Positions 26,012 through 36,089 of a stretch of 64,000 bases of DNA are shown here, one piece after another. A program made the position numbers and the translations under genes. The first letter of the stretch is position 1; every line of letters starts with the position of its first letter. This DNA comes from Saccharopolyspora rosea (GTDB lineage: Bacteria > Actinomycetota > Actinomycetes > Mycobacteriales > Pseudonocardiaceae). The stretch lies in assembly GCF_025643595.1 (NCBI RefSeq), contig NZ_CP102826.1, positions 5,952,001 to 6,016,000 of the forward strand. Reading direction: 5' to 3'. The notes beneath the pieces were generated by a model. The model was not told the origin of the DNA, made no database searches, and saw only the letters and a program-made list of their open reading frames with translations.

Positions 26012-26794
26012 GACCAGCACGACGAGCCCGAGCACCGCCACGGCCGGCACACCGAACGCCAGCAGGGTGTGCCGGCCGCGGCGGCTCTTGCGCAGTTCCT
26101 GCTCGGTGCGGGTGGAGATGATGAAGTACCCCTCGCCCTCGGGCTTGCCGATGACCAGCGGGCCGATCTTGTCGTGCACCTCGCCGAGGATGTAGAGCCG
26201 CTGCCCCGGCCGGATCACCCACTCCTCGTACTGGTAGCCGAGCGTCTCGGACGGCGCCGAGAAGAACAGCTCGTTCAGCTTCTGCGCCAGGTTCCGGGGC
26301 GGTTCGTGCCTGCTGGGCTCGAACCGCTTGACCACCTGCTCCGGCCGGTCGGGCCGGGTGCCGTTGGGGTCGACGCCGATGAGCACGCCCTGGTCGTCGC
26401 GCAGCGCGTAGCCCTCCCACGAGGTGTGCTCGATGATCGGTTCGGTCTTCGTCCGGGTCTCGCGCCTGCCGTCCTTCCACTCGACGTACTGGAAGCGGCG
26501 CTTGACGACGTAGCGGTACCAGACGCACTCGGTGCCGCTGATCTCGGACACCAGCAGCCCCTCGGGACGCGGGTGGGCGACGCCGACGACCTCGCACTGC
26601 TTGCGGAAGTGGCCCTGCCCGCCGACCTCGTCGGACGCCGAGCGCAGCAGCTCCAGCTCCGGCACCGGCACCGTCTCCGCACCGATCATCGCGTGCAGCT
26701 CGCCGCGCGTGTGCCGCATGTAGAAGAAGCCGCCGACGGCCGCCGCCAGCAGCACGATCCCGATCACGATCATGTACGCCTCCCGGCGGGCCAC
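25994..26794 (-). CDS. GIDE-domain membrane protein (MULAN-like, no RING)
   Basis: 266 residues, with one span at each end (MIVIGIVLLAAAVGGFFYM and LLAFGVPAVAVLGLVVLVLA) and a soluble domain between. The centre has CVWYRYVVKRRFQYVEWKDG, TSWEGYALRDDQGVLIGVDP and the C-terminal block YQYEEWVIRPGQRLYILGEV, the signature of the GIDE domain of the eukaryotic E3 ligase MULAN. No RING or zinc-binding Cys pattern is present, as is usual in bacterial members, so ligase activity is not implied. Function is unknown. Its 3' end overlaps the convergent small membrane gene. Confidence 0.8.
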   Translation of the reverse strand: MARREAYMIVIGIVLLAAAVGGFFYMRHTRGELHAMIGAETVPVPELELLRSASDEVGGQGHFRKQCEVVGVAHPRPEGLLVSEISGTECVWYRYVVKRRFQYVEWKDGRRETRTKTEPIIEHTSWEGYALRDDQGVLIGVDPNGTRPDRPEQVVKRFEPSRHEPPRNLAQKLNELFFSAPSETLGYQYEEWVIRPGQRLYILGEVHDKIGPLVIGKPEGEGYFIISTRTEQELRKSRRGRHTLLAFGVPAVAVLGLVVLVLAILR

Positions 26795-26836
26795 CCTATG
26801 CGGCGCGGAACCGCGGTGGGGCCGGTTCGGCTCAGA

Positions 26837-28423
26837 TCATTCCCATTCGATGGTGCCCGGCGGCTTGGACGTGACGTCCAGCGTGACCCGGTTCACCTCG
26901 GCGACCTCGTTGGTGATGCGGGTGGAGATGCGCTCCAGCACGTCGTAGGGCAGCCGCGTCCAGTCCGCGGTCATCGCGTCCTCGCTGGACACCGGGCGCA
27001 GCACCACCGGGTGGCCGTAGGTGCGGCCGTCGCCCTGGACGCCGACCGAGCGGACGTCGGCCAGCAGCACCACCGGGCACTGCCAGATGTCGCGGTCCAG
27101 CCCGGCGGCGGTCAGCTCCTCGCGGGCGATCGAGTCGGCGGCGCGCAGCGTCGCCAGCCGGTCCGCGGTGACCTCGCCGATGATCCGGATTCCCAGCCCC
27201 GGCCCGGGGAACGGCTGCCGGTGCACGATCGTCTCCGGCAGGCCCAGCTCCAGGCCCACCCGGCGCACCTCGTCCTTGAACAGCGCGCGCAGCGGCTCGA
27301 CCAGTTGGAACTGGAGGTCCTCGGGCAGCCCGCCGACGTTGTGGTGGCTCTTGATGTTCGCCGCGCCGGAGCCGCCGCCGGACTCCACGACGTCCGGGTA
27401 CAGCGTGCCCTGCACCAGGAAGTCGATGTGCTCCCCGGCCGCGCCGGCCTCGGCCTGCAGGTCGCGGGCGGCCTGCTCGAAGACCCGGATGAACTCCCGG
27501 CCGATGATCTTGCGCTTCTCCTCGGGGTCGGTGACCCCGGCGAGCGCGCCGAGGAAGCGGTCGACCGCGTCGACGGTGACCAACCGGACGCCGGTGGCCG
27601 CGACGAAGTCGCGCTCGACCTGCGCCCGCTCACCGGAGCGCAGCAGCCCGTGGTCGACGAACACGCAGGTCAGCTGGTCACCGATGGCGCGGTGCACCAG
27701 CGCCGCGGCGACCGCGGAGTCCACCCCGCCGGACAGCGCGCAGATCGCCCGCCGGTCGCCGACGTGCTCCCGGATCGCGGCCACGGTCTCGTCCACGATG
27801 GACGCGGTCGTCCACTGCGGGCGGACCCCGGCGATCTCGTGCAGGAAGCGGCGCAGCACCTCCTGCCCGTGCGGGGAGTGCGCGACCTCCGGGTGGTACT
27901 GCACACCGGCCAGCCGCCGCGCGACGTTCTCGAACGCCGCGACCGGGGTGTCCTTGGTGCCCGCGGTGACGGTGAAGCCCTCCGGGGCCTTGCTCACCGA
28001 GTCGCCGTGGCTCATCCACACCGGGTGGTGCCCCGGCAGGTCCTCGTGCAGCGCACCGCCCTCGCCGGTGACCTCCAGCTCGGTGCGGCCGTACTCGCGG
28101 ACCCCGGTGTGCTCGACGGTGCCGCCGAGCGCCGCGGTCATCGCCTGGAAGCCGTAGCAGATGCCGAACACCGGCACGCCCGCGTCGAACAGCCCCGGGT
28201 CGACCTGCGGCGCCCCCTCGGCGTAGACGCTGGACGGGCCCCCGGACAGCACGATCGCCGCCGGGTTCCGGCGGACCATCTCGTCCACCGGGGTGTCGTG
28301 CGAGACGACCTCGGAGTAGACCTGCGCCTCCCGCACGCGCCGTGCGATCAGCTGTGCGTACTGGGCGCCGTAGTCGACGACGAGGACGGGCCCCTGGTCG
28401 CCGTTGCTCGCGGAACCGGACAC
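26837..28423 (-). CDS. guaA: GuaA, GMP synthase (glutamine-hydrolysing)
   Basis: Converts XMP to GMP using glutamine and ATP. 528 residues from the GTG at 28423, which follows TAGGAGG at proper distance. The class I amidotransferase domain has [20 protein letters not shown] and [10 protein letters not shown] with the nucleophilic Cys; the PP-loop ATPase has [16 protein letters not shown]; the C-terminal dimer domain ends [16 protein letters not shown], the usual terminus. The synteny with guaB3 and guaB nearby is as in other actinobacteria. The frame extends to 28489, but the RBS marks the GTG. Confidence 0.97.
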   Translation of the reverse strand: MSGSASNGDQGPVLVVDYGAQYAQLIARRVREAQVYSEVVSHDTPVDEMVRRNPAAIVLSGGPSSVYAEGAPQVDPGLFDAGVPVFGICYGFQAMTAALGGTVEHTGVREYGRTELEVTGEGGALHEDLPGHHPVWMSHGDSVSKAPEGFTVTAGTKDTPVAAFENVARRLAGVQYHPEVAHSPHGQEVLRRFLHEIAGVRPQWTTASIVDETVAAIREHVGDRRAICALSGGVDSAVAAALVHRAIGDQLTCVFVDHGLLRSGERAQVERDFVAATGVRLVTVDAVDRFLGALAGVTDPEEKRKIIGREFIRVFEQAARDLQAEAGAAGEHIDFLVQGTLYPDVVESGGGSGAANIKSHHNVGGLPEDLQFQLVEPLRALFKDEVRRVGLELGLPETIVHRQPFPGPGLGIRIIGEVTADRLATLRAADSIAREELTAAGLDRDIWQCPVVLLADVRSVGVQGDGRTYGHPVVLRPVSSEDAMTADWTRLPYDVLERISTRITNEVAEVNRVTLDVTSKPPGTIEWE

Positions 28424-28525
28424 GTCGTCGAGACCTCCTAGCCATCCCACCTGTGCGCTGCACCCATTCTCCCAGGTAACCAACGCCACAGTGCGGCCAG
28501 GGCCTGCTTCGCGAGCGGGCTCAAG

Positions 28526-28641
28526 AGCCTGTCTTTGAACTCGTTGTGCGAGGCGGTCCGGTGGCGAGACCGCTCACCGAAAGAGAAAGCGGCTTTCGCC
28601 GCTTGTCACGCCCCTTCCAGGAGCAGGTTCGAAGACAGGCA
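28526..28641. repeat. Dispersed element, short form (116 bp), between choD-like gene and guaA
   Basis: Ends are inverted repeats: AGCCTGTCTTTGAAC at the left, TGCCTGTCTTCGAAC read inward from the right. CTCAG at 28642-28646 on the right contains the stop codon of the choD-like gene; the left flank is CTCAAG. Inside is AAGCGGC-TTTC-GCCGCTT (28587-28604). Read on the minus strand, that hairpin is followed by TCTCTTT and could terminate the choD-like transcript. The ends resemble those of the IS5-family element at 42964. Confidence 0.85.
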
Positions 28642-28642
28642 C

Positions 28643-30340
28643 TCAGGTCCGCAGCGCAGCCGGGGCGTCCGCCGGGACGGCCGGGGCCTTCGGCCGGACC
28701 GGATCCAGGCGGCGGTAGTCCGCACCGGGCGCCGGGCGCGGATCGGGCTCGCCCTTGTTCGGCCACATCGCGAACGCCCGCTCCGCCTGGGCGGTGATGG
28801 TCAGCGACGGGTTGACGCCGAGGTTCGCGCTGATCGCCGAGCCGTCCACCACCGACAACGTCGGGTAGCCGTGCGCCCGGTGGTACGGGTCGATGACGCC
28901 GTGCCCGGCGTCCTCGGAGATCGGGCAGCCGCCGATGAAGTGCGCGGTCATCGGGACGTCGAACAGCTCGCCCCAGGTCCCGCCCGCGATCCCGCCGATC
29001 TTCTCCGCGACGCGCTCGTTGGCTTCCTCCCCGACCGGGATGAACGTCGGGTTCGGCGCCCCGTGCCCCTGCCGCGAGGTCAGCCGCGCGCGGCCGAACC
29101 GGCGCCGCAGGCTGGTGGTCAACGAGTTGTCGAGGCTCTGCATGACCAGCAGGATCACGGTCCGCTGGCTCCAGCCGCCGACCCACAGCATCCGCAACGA
29201 CTGCAGCGGGTGCTCGACCAGGAAGCGCAGCCACTGCTTCCAGCGCGGGCGCGGGTCGCCGCCCCGGGTGGGCAGCGTCTGCAGCAGGCCCATCGCGTTC
29301 GCGCCCTCGGTGTAGCGCACCGGCTCGATGTGCGTGTCGGCGTCCGGGTGGAACGACGAGGTGATGGCGACCCCGGTGGAGAAGTCGCGCTGCGGGTCCA
29401 CCGCGCGCATCTGCGCCCCGATGATCGCCTCGGAGTTCGTGCGGGTGAGCACGCCGAGCTTGGCCGACAGCCGGGGCAGATCTCCGGACTCGCGGCAGCG
29501 GTGCAGCAGGTTCTGGGTGCCCCAGGTCCCGGCGGCGACCACGACCTGGTCGGCGGTGAACACCCGCGGCCGCCGGTCCAGCTTCGCCCCGGTGCGCCGG
29601 GTCAGGATCCGCCAGCGGCCGTCGCCGCCCTGCGCGAGGCGGTTCACCGTGGTCATCGGGAACACCTCGGCGCCGTTCGCCTCTGCCAGGTACAGGTAGT
29701 TCTTGACCAGCGTGTTCTTCGCGCCGACGCGGCACCCCGTCATGCACGCCCCGCACTCGGTGCACCCGGTCCGCGCCGGACCGGTCCCGCCGAAGTACGG
29801 GTCCGAGGCGGTCTCACCGGGCTTGCCGAAGTACACCCCGACCGGCGTGCGGTGGTAGGTGTCGCCGACGCCCATCTCGTCGGCGACCTGCTTGATGACC
29901 ACGTCGGACGGCGTCTCGGTCGGGTTGGTCACCACGCCGAGCATCCGCGTCGCCTGGTCGTAGTGCGGCGCGAGTTCGGACTCCCAGTCGGTGATGTGCG
30001 CCCACTGCGGGTCCTCGTAGAACGGCTTGAGCGGCCGGTACAGCGTGTTCGCGTAGTTCAGCGACCCGCCGCCGACCCCGGCACCGGCCAGGATCAGGCA
30101 GTTGCGCAGCACGTGGATGCGCTGGATCCCGTAGCAGCCCAGCTGCGGGGCCCACAGGAAGTTCCGCAGGTCCCACGACGTCTTCGGCAACTCGTCGTCG
30201 CCGAAACGGCGTCCCGCCTCCAGAACCGCGACGCGGTACCCCTTCTCGGTCAGCCGCAGCGCGGCGACGCTGCCGCCGAAGCCGGAGCCGATCACGACCA
30301 CGTCGAAGTCGGTGTTCGCTGCACCGTCGCGTCGAGCCAT
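28643..30340 (-). CDS. choD: GMC-type oxidoreductase, ChoD-like (putative cholesterol oxidase)
   Basis: 565 residues. The FAD-binding motif is VVIGSGFGGSVAALRLTEKG, followed by LEAGRRFGDDELPKTSWDL and AGAGVGGGSLNYANTL. A cysteine-rich stretch, CTECGACMTGCRVGAKNTLV, and the C-terminal DGSAISANLGVNPSLTITAQ complete the family picture. The wording is close to M. tuberculosis ChoD (Rv3409c), and the neighbour guaB3 is the same, so orthology is likely. The true substrate of ChoD-type enzymes is debated; sterol oxidation is not shown by the sequence. The stop codon lies in the CTCAG border of the dispersed element. Confidence 0.88.
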   Translation of the reverse strand: MARRDGAANTDFDVVVIGSGFGGSVAALRLTEKGYRVAVLEAGRRFGDDELPKTSWDLRNFLWAPQLGCYGIQRIHVLRNCLILAGAGVGGGSLNYANTLYRPLKPFYEDPQWAHITDWESELAPHYDQATRMLGVVTNPTETPSDVVIKQVADEMGVGDTYHRTPVGVYFGKPGETASDPYFGGTGPARTGCTECGACMTGCRVGAKNTLVKNYLYLAEANGAEVFPMTTVNRLAQGGDGRWRILTRRTGAKLDRRPRVFTADQVVVAAGTWGTQNLLHRCRESGDLPRLSAKLGVLTRTNSEAIIGAQMRAVDPQRDFSTGVAITSSFHPDADTHIEPVRYTEGANAMGLLQTLPTRGGDPRPRWKQWLRFLVEHPLQSLRMLWVGGWSQRTVILLVMQSLDNSLTTSLRRRFGRARLTSRQGHGAPNPTFIPVGEEANERVAEKIGGIAGGTWGELFDVPMTAHFIGGCPISEDAGHGVIDPYHRAHGYPTLSVVDGSAISANLGVNPSLTITAQAERAFAMWPNKGEPDPRPAPGADYRRLDPVRPKAPAVPADAPAALRT

Positions 30341-30397
30341 GCGCGACAGCGTAAACGTGACTACTCGTCAGTAGCCAGAGGCCGATCAGGAGAAATT

Positions 30398-30413
30398 CCC
30401 GCCGGCTGGCGGG
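30398..30413 (-). terminator. Short terminator after guaB3
   Basis: CCCGCC (30398-30403) pairs with GGCGGG (30408-30413). On the minus strand the stem directly follows the guaB3 stop region and is followed by AATTTCTCC, a fair T-rich tail. Confidence 0.65.
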
Positions 30414-30415
30414 TT

Positions 30416-31546
30416 TCAGCGGCGCAGCATCAGGCCGACCTTCTGGAACTCCTTCAGGTCGCGGTAGCCGGTCTTGGCCATCGCGCGGCGCAGCCCGCCG
30501 AAGAGGTTCAGCGTGCCGTAGGGGTCGCTGCTCGGGCCGAACAGCAGGGTCTCCAGGTCGGCGCCGGAACCGGCGAAGCCGACGATCTCGCTGCGCGGCA
30601 GGTTCGGGTGCGCGGCCGCGGCCGTCCAGTAGTAGCCCTGGGCGGGCGCCTCGGCCGCTTCGGTCAGCGACTCGCCCAGCATCACCGCGTCCGCGCCGCA
30701 CGCGATCGCCTTCGCGATGTCCCCGGAGTACGACAGGGCGCCGTCGGCGATCACGTGCACGTACCGGCCGCCGGTCTCGTCGAGGTAGTCGCGGCGGGCC
30801 GCCGCTGCGTCGGCGATCGCGGTGGCCATCGGCACGCCGATGCCCAGCACCTGCGTGGTGGTGGCGGCGCGGGACTGGCCGAAGCCGACGATCACCCCGG
30901 CCGCACCGGTGCGCATCAGGTGCATCGCGGTGCGGTAGTCGCCGACCCCGCCCGCGACCACCGGGACGTCGAGCTCGGCGATGAACCGCTTGAGGTTCAG
31001 CGGCTCGCCGTCCCGCGCCACGTGCTCGGCGGAGACGATGGTGCCCTGCACCACCAGCACCTCGACCCCGGCGGCCAGCAGGTCCGGGGTCAGCTCCTCG
31101 GCGTGCTGCGGGCTGACGCGGGCCGCGACCGTGACGCCGGAGTCCTTGATCTGCTTGATCGACTGGGCGAGCAGGTCCATCCGGATCGGGGCCGCGTGCA
31201 GCTGCTGCAGCAACCGGATCGCCGCGTCCGGGTCGGCGTTCTCCTCGGCCGCGCGCACGACGTCGAACAGCTTGCCCTCGACGTCCTCGTGCCGCGCCCA
31301 CAGGCCCTCGGCGTTGAGCACGCCGAGCCCGCCCAGCTCACCGATGCGGACCGCGGTCGCCGGCGACACCACCGCGTCGGTGGGGTGCGTGACCAGCGGG
31401 ATGTCGAACCGGTAGGCGTCGAGCTGCCACGACAGCGACACGTCCTTCGAAGAGCGGGTACGCCGGGACGGCACGATCTCCACGTCGTCCAAGTCGTAGC
31501 CGCGCATGGCCGTCCGGCCCATGCCGATCTCAACCTGATCCCGCAC
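30416..31546 (-). CDS. guaB3: GuaB3, IMP dehydrogenase-related protein without CBS domains
   Basis: 376 residues. It has the IMPDH/GMPR TIM barrel: YDLDDVEIVPSRRTRSSKDV at the start, VVAGGVGDYRTAMHLMRTGA, and SGDIAKAIACGADAVMLGES. It lacks the CBS pair, and where true IMPDH has the catalytic-Cys loop (GSICTTRVV) it reads GFGQSRAATTTQVLGIG, with no Cys. It is therefore the GuaB3 group conserved beside guaB in actinobacteria; its reaction is not settled by sequence. Start is GTG at 31546. It follows guaB with a terminator-like hairpin between. Confidence 0.9.
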   Translation of the reverse strand: MRDQVEIGMGRTAMRGYDLDDVEIVPSRRTRSSKDVSLSWQLDAYRFDIPLVTHPTDAVVSPATAVRIGELGGLGVLNAEGLWARHEDVEGKLFDVVRAAEENADPDAAIRLLQQLHAAPIRMDLLAQSIKQIKDSGVTVAARVSPQHAEELTPDLLAAGVEVLVVQGTIVSAEHVARDGEPLNLKRFIAELDVPVVAGGVGDYRTAMHLMRTGAAGVIVGFGQSRAATTTQVLGIGVPMATAIADAAAARRDYLDETGGRYVHVIADGALSYSGDIAKAIACGADAVMLGESLTEAAEAPAQGYYWTAAAAHPNLPRSEIVGFAGSGADLETLLFGPSSDPYGTLNLFGGLRRAMAKTGYRDLKEFQKVGLMLRR

Positions 31547-31654
31547 CGTCCGAGTCCCTTCTCACGGCACCGCTGTCCAACGAGACATTCTCTCTACGGC
31601 ATCCGTGTGACCCGCAACGGGGGCGCCCGGAACCGGACGACGGTCACAGCGCCG

Positions 31655-31686
31655 GCGGTGCCGGTTCCGCCCGGAACCGGCACCGC
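31655..31686 (-). terminator. Terminator after guaB
   Basis: A perfect 14-bp stem, GCGGTGCCGGTTCC (31655-31668) with 31673-31686, and a four-base loop, six bases beyond the guaB stop on the minus strand. No strong T tract follows. Confidence 0.75.
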
Positions 31687-31692
31687 GCGGCG

Positions 31693-33285
<1,593 letters not shown>

Positions 33286-33471
33286 TCAACGCGCCAACCG
33301 GTACAGGGATTCCTTACATGATAGAGACCGCTGGTCGGCGCCCGGAGCCCCGGCCGACGCGACGTCGGGCACACCCGGCGGAGGAGTCTGCGCTGGTCGT
33401 GCGGGCCCGCCCGCGGCAGTGCCGTCCCCCGACCCCCACCGCCCCTGGACACGGCCGGTACCGTGCGGTCC

Positions 33472-33858
33472 GTGCCGCACGATCCGATGCCCCCAGACCC
33501 GTTCGCGGGCGACCCGGACGACCCGAGCATGGCACTCGGCGACCAGGACACCGACCACGGGCCGCCGCTCGGCGACGAGGAACGGGCCGAACTGCTCGCC
33601 GACCTGACCGATCTGGCCGTCTACCAGGCGCTGCTGGAGCCCCGCGGCATCCGCGGGATCGTGGTGGACTGCGCGGACTGCGGCGAGTCCCACTACCACG
33701 ACTGGGAACTGCTGCGCGCGAGCCTGGAACAGCTGCTGCACGACGGCCGGATGCGCCCGCACGAACCCGCCTACGACCCGAATCCCCAGGAGTACGTGAC
33801 CTGGGAGTACTGCCGCGGCTACGCGGACGGCGTGACCGAGAGCGAAAGCACCCGCTGA
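33472..33858 (+). CDS. DUF5319 protein
   Basis: A small acidic protein of 128 residues: MPHDPMPPDPFAGDPDDPSM, then a central VDCADCGESHYHDWELLR with Cys-X2-Cys and His residues that could bind metal, and a C-terminal PQEYVTWEYCRGYADGV. It matches DUF5319, conserved between guaB and the sigma-D locus in actinobacteria (Rv3412 position). Function unknown. TACCGT (33459-33464) ends seven bases before the GTG at 33472, favouring a leaderless start there over the GTG at 33463. Confidence 0.85.
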   Translation: MPHDPMPPDPFAGDPDDPSMALGDQDTDHGPPLGDEERAELLADLTDLAVYQALLEPRGIRGIVVDCADCGESHYHDWELLRASLEQLLHDGRMRPHEPAYDPNPQEYVTWEYCRGYADGVTESESTR

Positions 33859-33869
33859 ACGACGGCGTG

Positions 33870-33902
33870 AAAAAGGGGCTCCCCGGCGGGGAGCCCCTTT
33901 TC
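33870..33902. terminator. Bidirectional Rho-independent terminator
   Basis: AAAAAGGGGCTCCCC (33870-33884) pairs perfectly with 33888-33902 around GGC. A5 and T5 tracts on the two sides make it a classical two-way terminator, 12 bp from both the DUF5319 stop and the rsdA stop. Confidence 0.97.
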
Positions 33903-33914
33903 GCGCGTCCGGTG

Positions 33915-35060
33915 TCAGCTGCCGCCGCTACTGCTGCTGTGCTGCGGGAACAGCGGCGATCCCCACCCGCTGGACGGGTTGGTCGAGCTGCCACTGGTCT
34001 CGCTCGGCGAGGTGCTCGACTCCGGCGGCTCCTGGGTCGAGCTCGGGCTGCTCGTCGTGGTGCCGGTCGGCGGCGGGGGCGGCGGCTGCTGCGGACTCGA
34101 CGGCGGCAGCGGCTGGGTCGTCGGCGACGGCGGGTGACCGGAGTCGGACGACGACTGCGTCGGCGTCTCCCGCTCGCTGCTCTCGCCCCGCTCGATGCGC
34201 GCCGTCAACGACGCGTGCGCGGCCCGCAGGTCCGACAGCCCGTGCTCGGCGTCGACCGAGCGCATCTGCTCCTGGGCGGAGCGCAGCGCGGCCTCGGCGG
34301 CACTGCGGTTGCCCTGGTCGAGCGCGCCTTCGGCGTTGCGCAGGTTCTCCCGCGCCGACGTCGCGGCCTGCACGGCGCGCGCGTGGTCGGTGTAGAGGAC
34401 CTGCGCGACGCCCCACAGCATGTCGCCGGGTAACGCGTCGCGGGCCGCCAGGCCGACGCCGGTGAAGCCGATCATCAGCACGGCTGCCGCGGTGGCCACG
34501 GGCACCAGGTGCCAGCGCTTGAGCCGGCGGGCCGGGCGGCGTCCCGCGGCGATGGCGGCCGCGGCGGTGTCGACGTCGACGAGTTCGCCGATCGGCGCGG
34601 CGTCGACGTCCTGGCGCCAGGCGACCAGCAGCGCCTCCAGCCCGGGGCGCTCGCCCTCGTTGCCGGAGTGACCGGAGACGTCGGGGTTGGTGCCCCCGAG
34701 CGCGTCCAGCAGCGCGTCGTCGGCCTGGAGTTCGGCGAGGTCGATCGGCTCCTCGCCGACCTCGTCGGAGTCGATGAGTTCGGTGGTCTCGGTCTCGTCG
34801 GCCGAATCGGCGCGCCTGCGGAACGTCAGCACCGACGCGCTCTCGGACTCCGCGGCGGAGTCCGGCGCGGTGCCGGTGCGCTCAGGCTCGGCCGAGCCGG
34901 ATTCCCGATGGTTGTCGATCAGTTCCGTTCCCTCGTCCGCGGTTCCCTCCGCGGGAACCAGGTCCCGCTCGTCCGCTCCGTCCGAACGGTCCTTCTGCTG
35001 GCCGGACTCGACGGGTTCGTTGTCCGCTCGCTCCCCCTCGGGCCCCTTCCGCTCAGCCAT
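33915..35060 (-). CDS. rsdA: RsdA, anti-sigma-D factor
   Basis: 381 residues, starting directly after the sigD stop codon. The first ~100 residues are acidic and disordered; PIDLAELQADDALLDALGGT is the sigma-D-binding segment typical of RsdA. A single span (HLVPVATAAAVLMIGFTGVG) is followed by a helical extracytoplasmic region (HARAVQAATSARENLRNAEG) and a Pro/Ser/Thr-rich C-terminus of ~100 residues. It should hold SigD at the membrane until proteolysis. The disordered N-terminus is longer than in the mycobacterial protein. Confidence 0.9.
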   Translation of the reverse strand: MAERKGPEGERADNEPVESGQQKDRSDGADERDLVPAEGTADEGTELIDNHRESGSAEPERTGTAPDSAAESESASVLTFRRRADSADETETTELIDSDEVGEEPIDLAELQADDALLDALGGTNPDVSGHSGNEGERPGLEALLVAWRQDVDAAPIGELVDVDTAAAAIAAGRRPARRLKRWHLVPVATAAAVLMIGFTGVGLAARDALPGDMLWGVAQVLYTDHARAVQAATSARENLRNAEGALDQGNRSAAEAALRSAQEQMRSVDAEHGLSDLRAAHASLTARIERGESSERETPTQSSSDSGHPPSPTTQPLPPSSPQQPPPPPPTGTTTSSPSSTQEPPESSTSPSETSGSSTNPSSGWGSPLFPQHSSSSGGS

Positions 35061-35633
35061 TCAGACCACCTCCTCCGCGGACAGCGTCTTTCGCAGCCGG
35101 GCCAATGCGCGGTGCTGTGCCACACGCACCGCTCCCGGCGTCGAACCGACCGCTTCGGCGGTTTCCTCCGCGGACAACCCGACGACCACCCGGAGCAGCA
35201 GGATTTCCCGCTGCTTGGCCGGAAGGACACGAAGCAGTTGCGCCATCCTGCCCGAAAGCTCACCCTGCATGGCCCGCTGCTCTGGCCCGGCCTCGGATTC
35301 CGGGGTGTCCGGAACGTCCGCGACCGGTTCGGAGCGGTTGCGGGCCAACGCGCGGTGCGCATCAGCCACTTTGTGCGCAGCGATGCCGTACACGAACGCC
35401 AGGAACGGACGTCCCTGGTCCCGGTAGGTGGGCAGCGCGGTGAGCACCGCGAGGCACACCTCCTGGGCCACGTCGTCCGCGGATGCGAACGACCGCTCGT
35501 TACGTCCGACTCTGGCGCGGCAGTACCGCACCACCAAAGGACGGATTTCGGCCAGCAAGCGCTCGATCGACTGACGATCGCCGTCGACGGCGGCGCTTAC
35601 AAGAGCGTCCAGCCCGTCCCCCACGTTGGTCAT
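35061..35633 (-). CDS. sigD: SigD, ECF-type RNA polymerase sigma factor
   Basis: 190 residues from the ATG at 35633. Region 2: VRYCRARVGRNERSFASADD then VAQEVCLAVLTALPTYRDQG and FLAFVYGIAAHKVADAHRA. Region 4: LRVLPAKQREILLLRVVVGL then SAEETAEAVGSTPGAVRVAQ, ending HRALARLRKTL. It is followed without a gap by its anti-sigma factor gene, and sits between guaB and bldM as in Streptomyces and Mycobacterium. In relatives SigD drives genes for lipid, ribosomal and growth-phase functions. Confidence 0.93.
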   Translation of the reverse strand: MTNVGDGLDALVSAAVDGDRQSIERLLAEIRPLVVRYCRARVGRNERSFASADDVAQEVCLAVLTALPTYRDQGRPFLAFVYGIAAHKVADAHRALARNRSEPVADVPDTPESEAGPEQRAMQGELSGRMAQLLRVLPAKQREILLLRVVVGLSAEETAEAVGSTPGAVRVAQHRALARLRKTLSAEEVV

Positions 35634-35969
35634 CGCAGACAGCAGCCCTGGTGTTACGCGTTCAAGCGACTCGGATTCGTCCGGCGGAACTCGCGTGCGT
35701 CGCACGCCACGCCGAGCTCACCGTACCGGGCAGCGGGTGGTCGTTGAACAGGGCGTCGGGGAGGACGGCGGAGGTGGTCACCCATTCACACATACCAGAA
35801 GCCCGGCCGCTCGGCGTTTTCCGAGGCCAGGGGGATCTTGTGCGCTCCACTCGGAAGGCGGAGGCGGAACTCGCGAACGTCCCGGTGGGCCCCTCGCGGC
35901 AACACCGCCCCGCCACCGGTGTGACCTCGCTCGCAGCGGACGGCGGCGTCCGGATCGGCCATTCGCACG

Positions 35970-36003
35970 GGTTGCCGCCGTGATCGCGATCACGGCGGCA
36001 ACC
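35970..36003. repeat. Perfect 34-bp palindrome
   Basis: GGTTGCCGCCGTGATCG (35970-35986) is followed directly by its exact complement up to 36003. It lies about 85 bp beyond the bldM stop and about 335 bp upstream of sigD. It may be a terminator stem or a binding site; the centre GTGATCGCGATCAC is itself symmetric. Confidence 0.85.
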
Positions 36004-36030
36004 GTAACGTCAGCCCGCTGAACCGACGCC

Positions 36031-36058
36031 GCGCCGCCCCTCTTGCGCCGGGCGGCGC
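36031..36058 (-). terminator. Hairpin after bldM
   Basis: GCGCCGCCC (36031-36039) pairs with GGGCGGCGC (36050-36058), about 30 bp beyond the bldM stop on the minus strand. No T run follows. Confidence 0.55.
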
Positions 36059-36089
36059 CGGACAGGAGGAAGTGGGCGATCCGCCCGGT

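Larger units (their letters stand above)
35634..36089. other. 456-bp gap upstream of sigD, with two hairpins
   Basis: No gene is convincing; the short frames present lack homology and RBS. It holds the sigD promoter region and two strong inverted repeats near the bldM end: a perfect palindrome at 35970-36003 and a stem at 36031-36058 (GCGCCGCCC with GGGCGGCGC). Confidence 0.6.

Noticed and set aside
26795..26836. Terminator hairpin after guaA
   Set aside because: A GAACCG/CGGTTC stem with a 9-nt loop exists, but it is weak and lies against the GIDE start, so it was not listed.
35662..35916. Minus-strand frame of 84 codons upstream of sigD
   Set aside because: No homology, no RBS, and composition typical of chance frames; the region is better read as promoter DNA.
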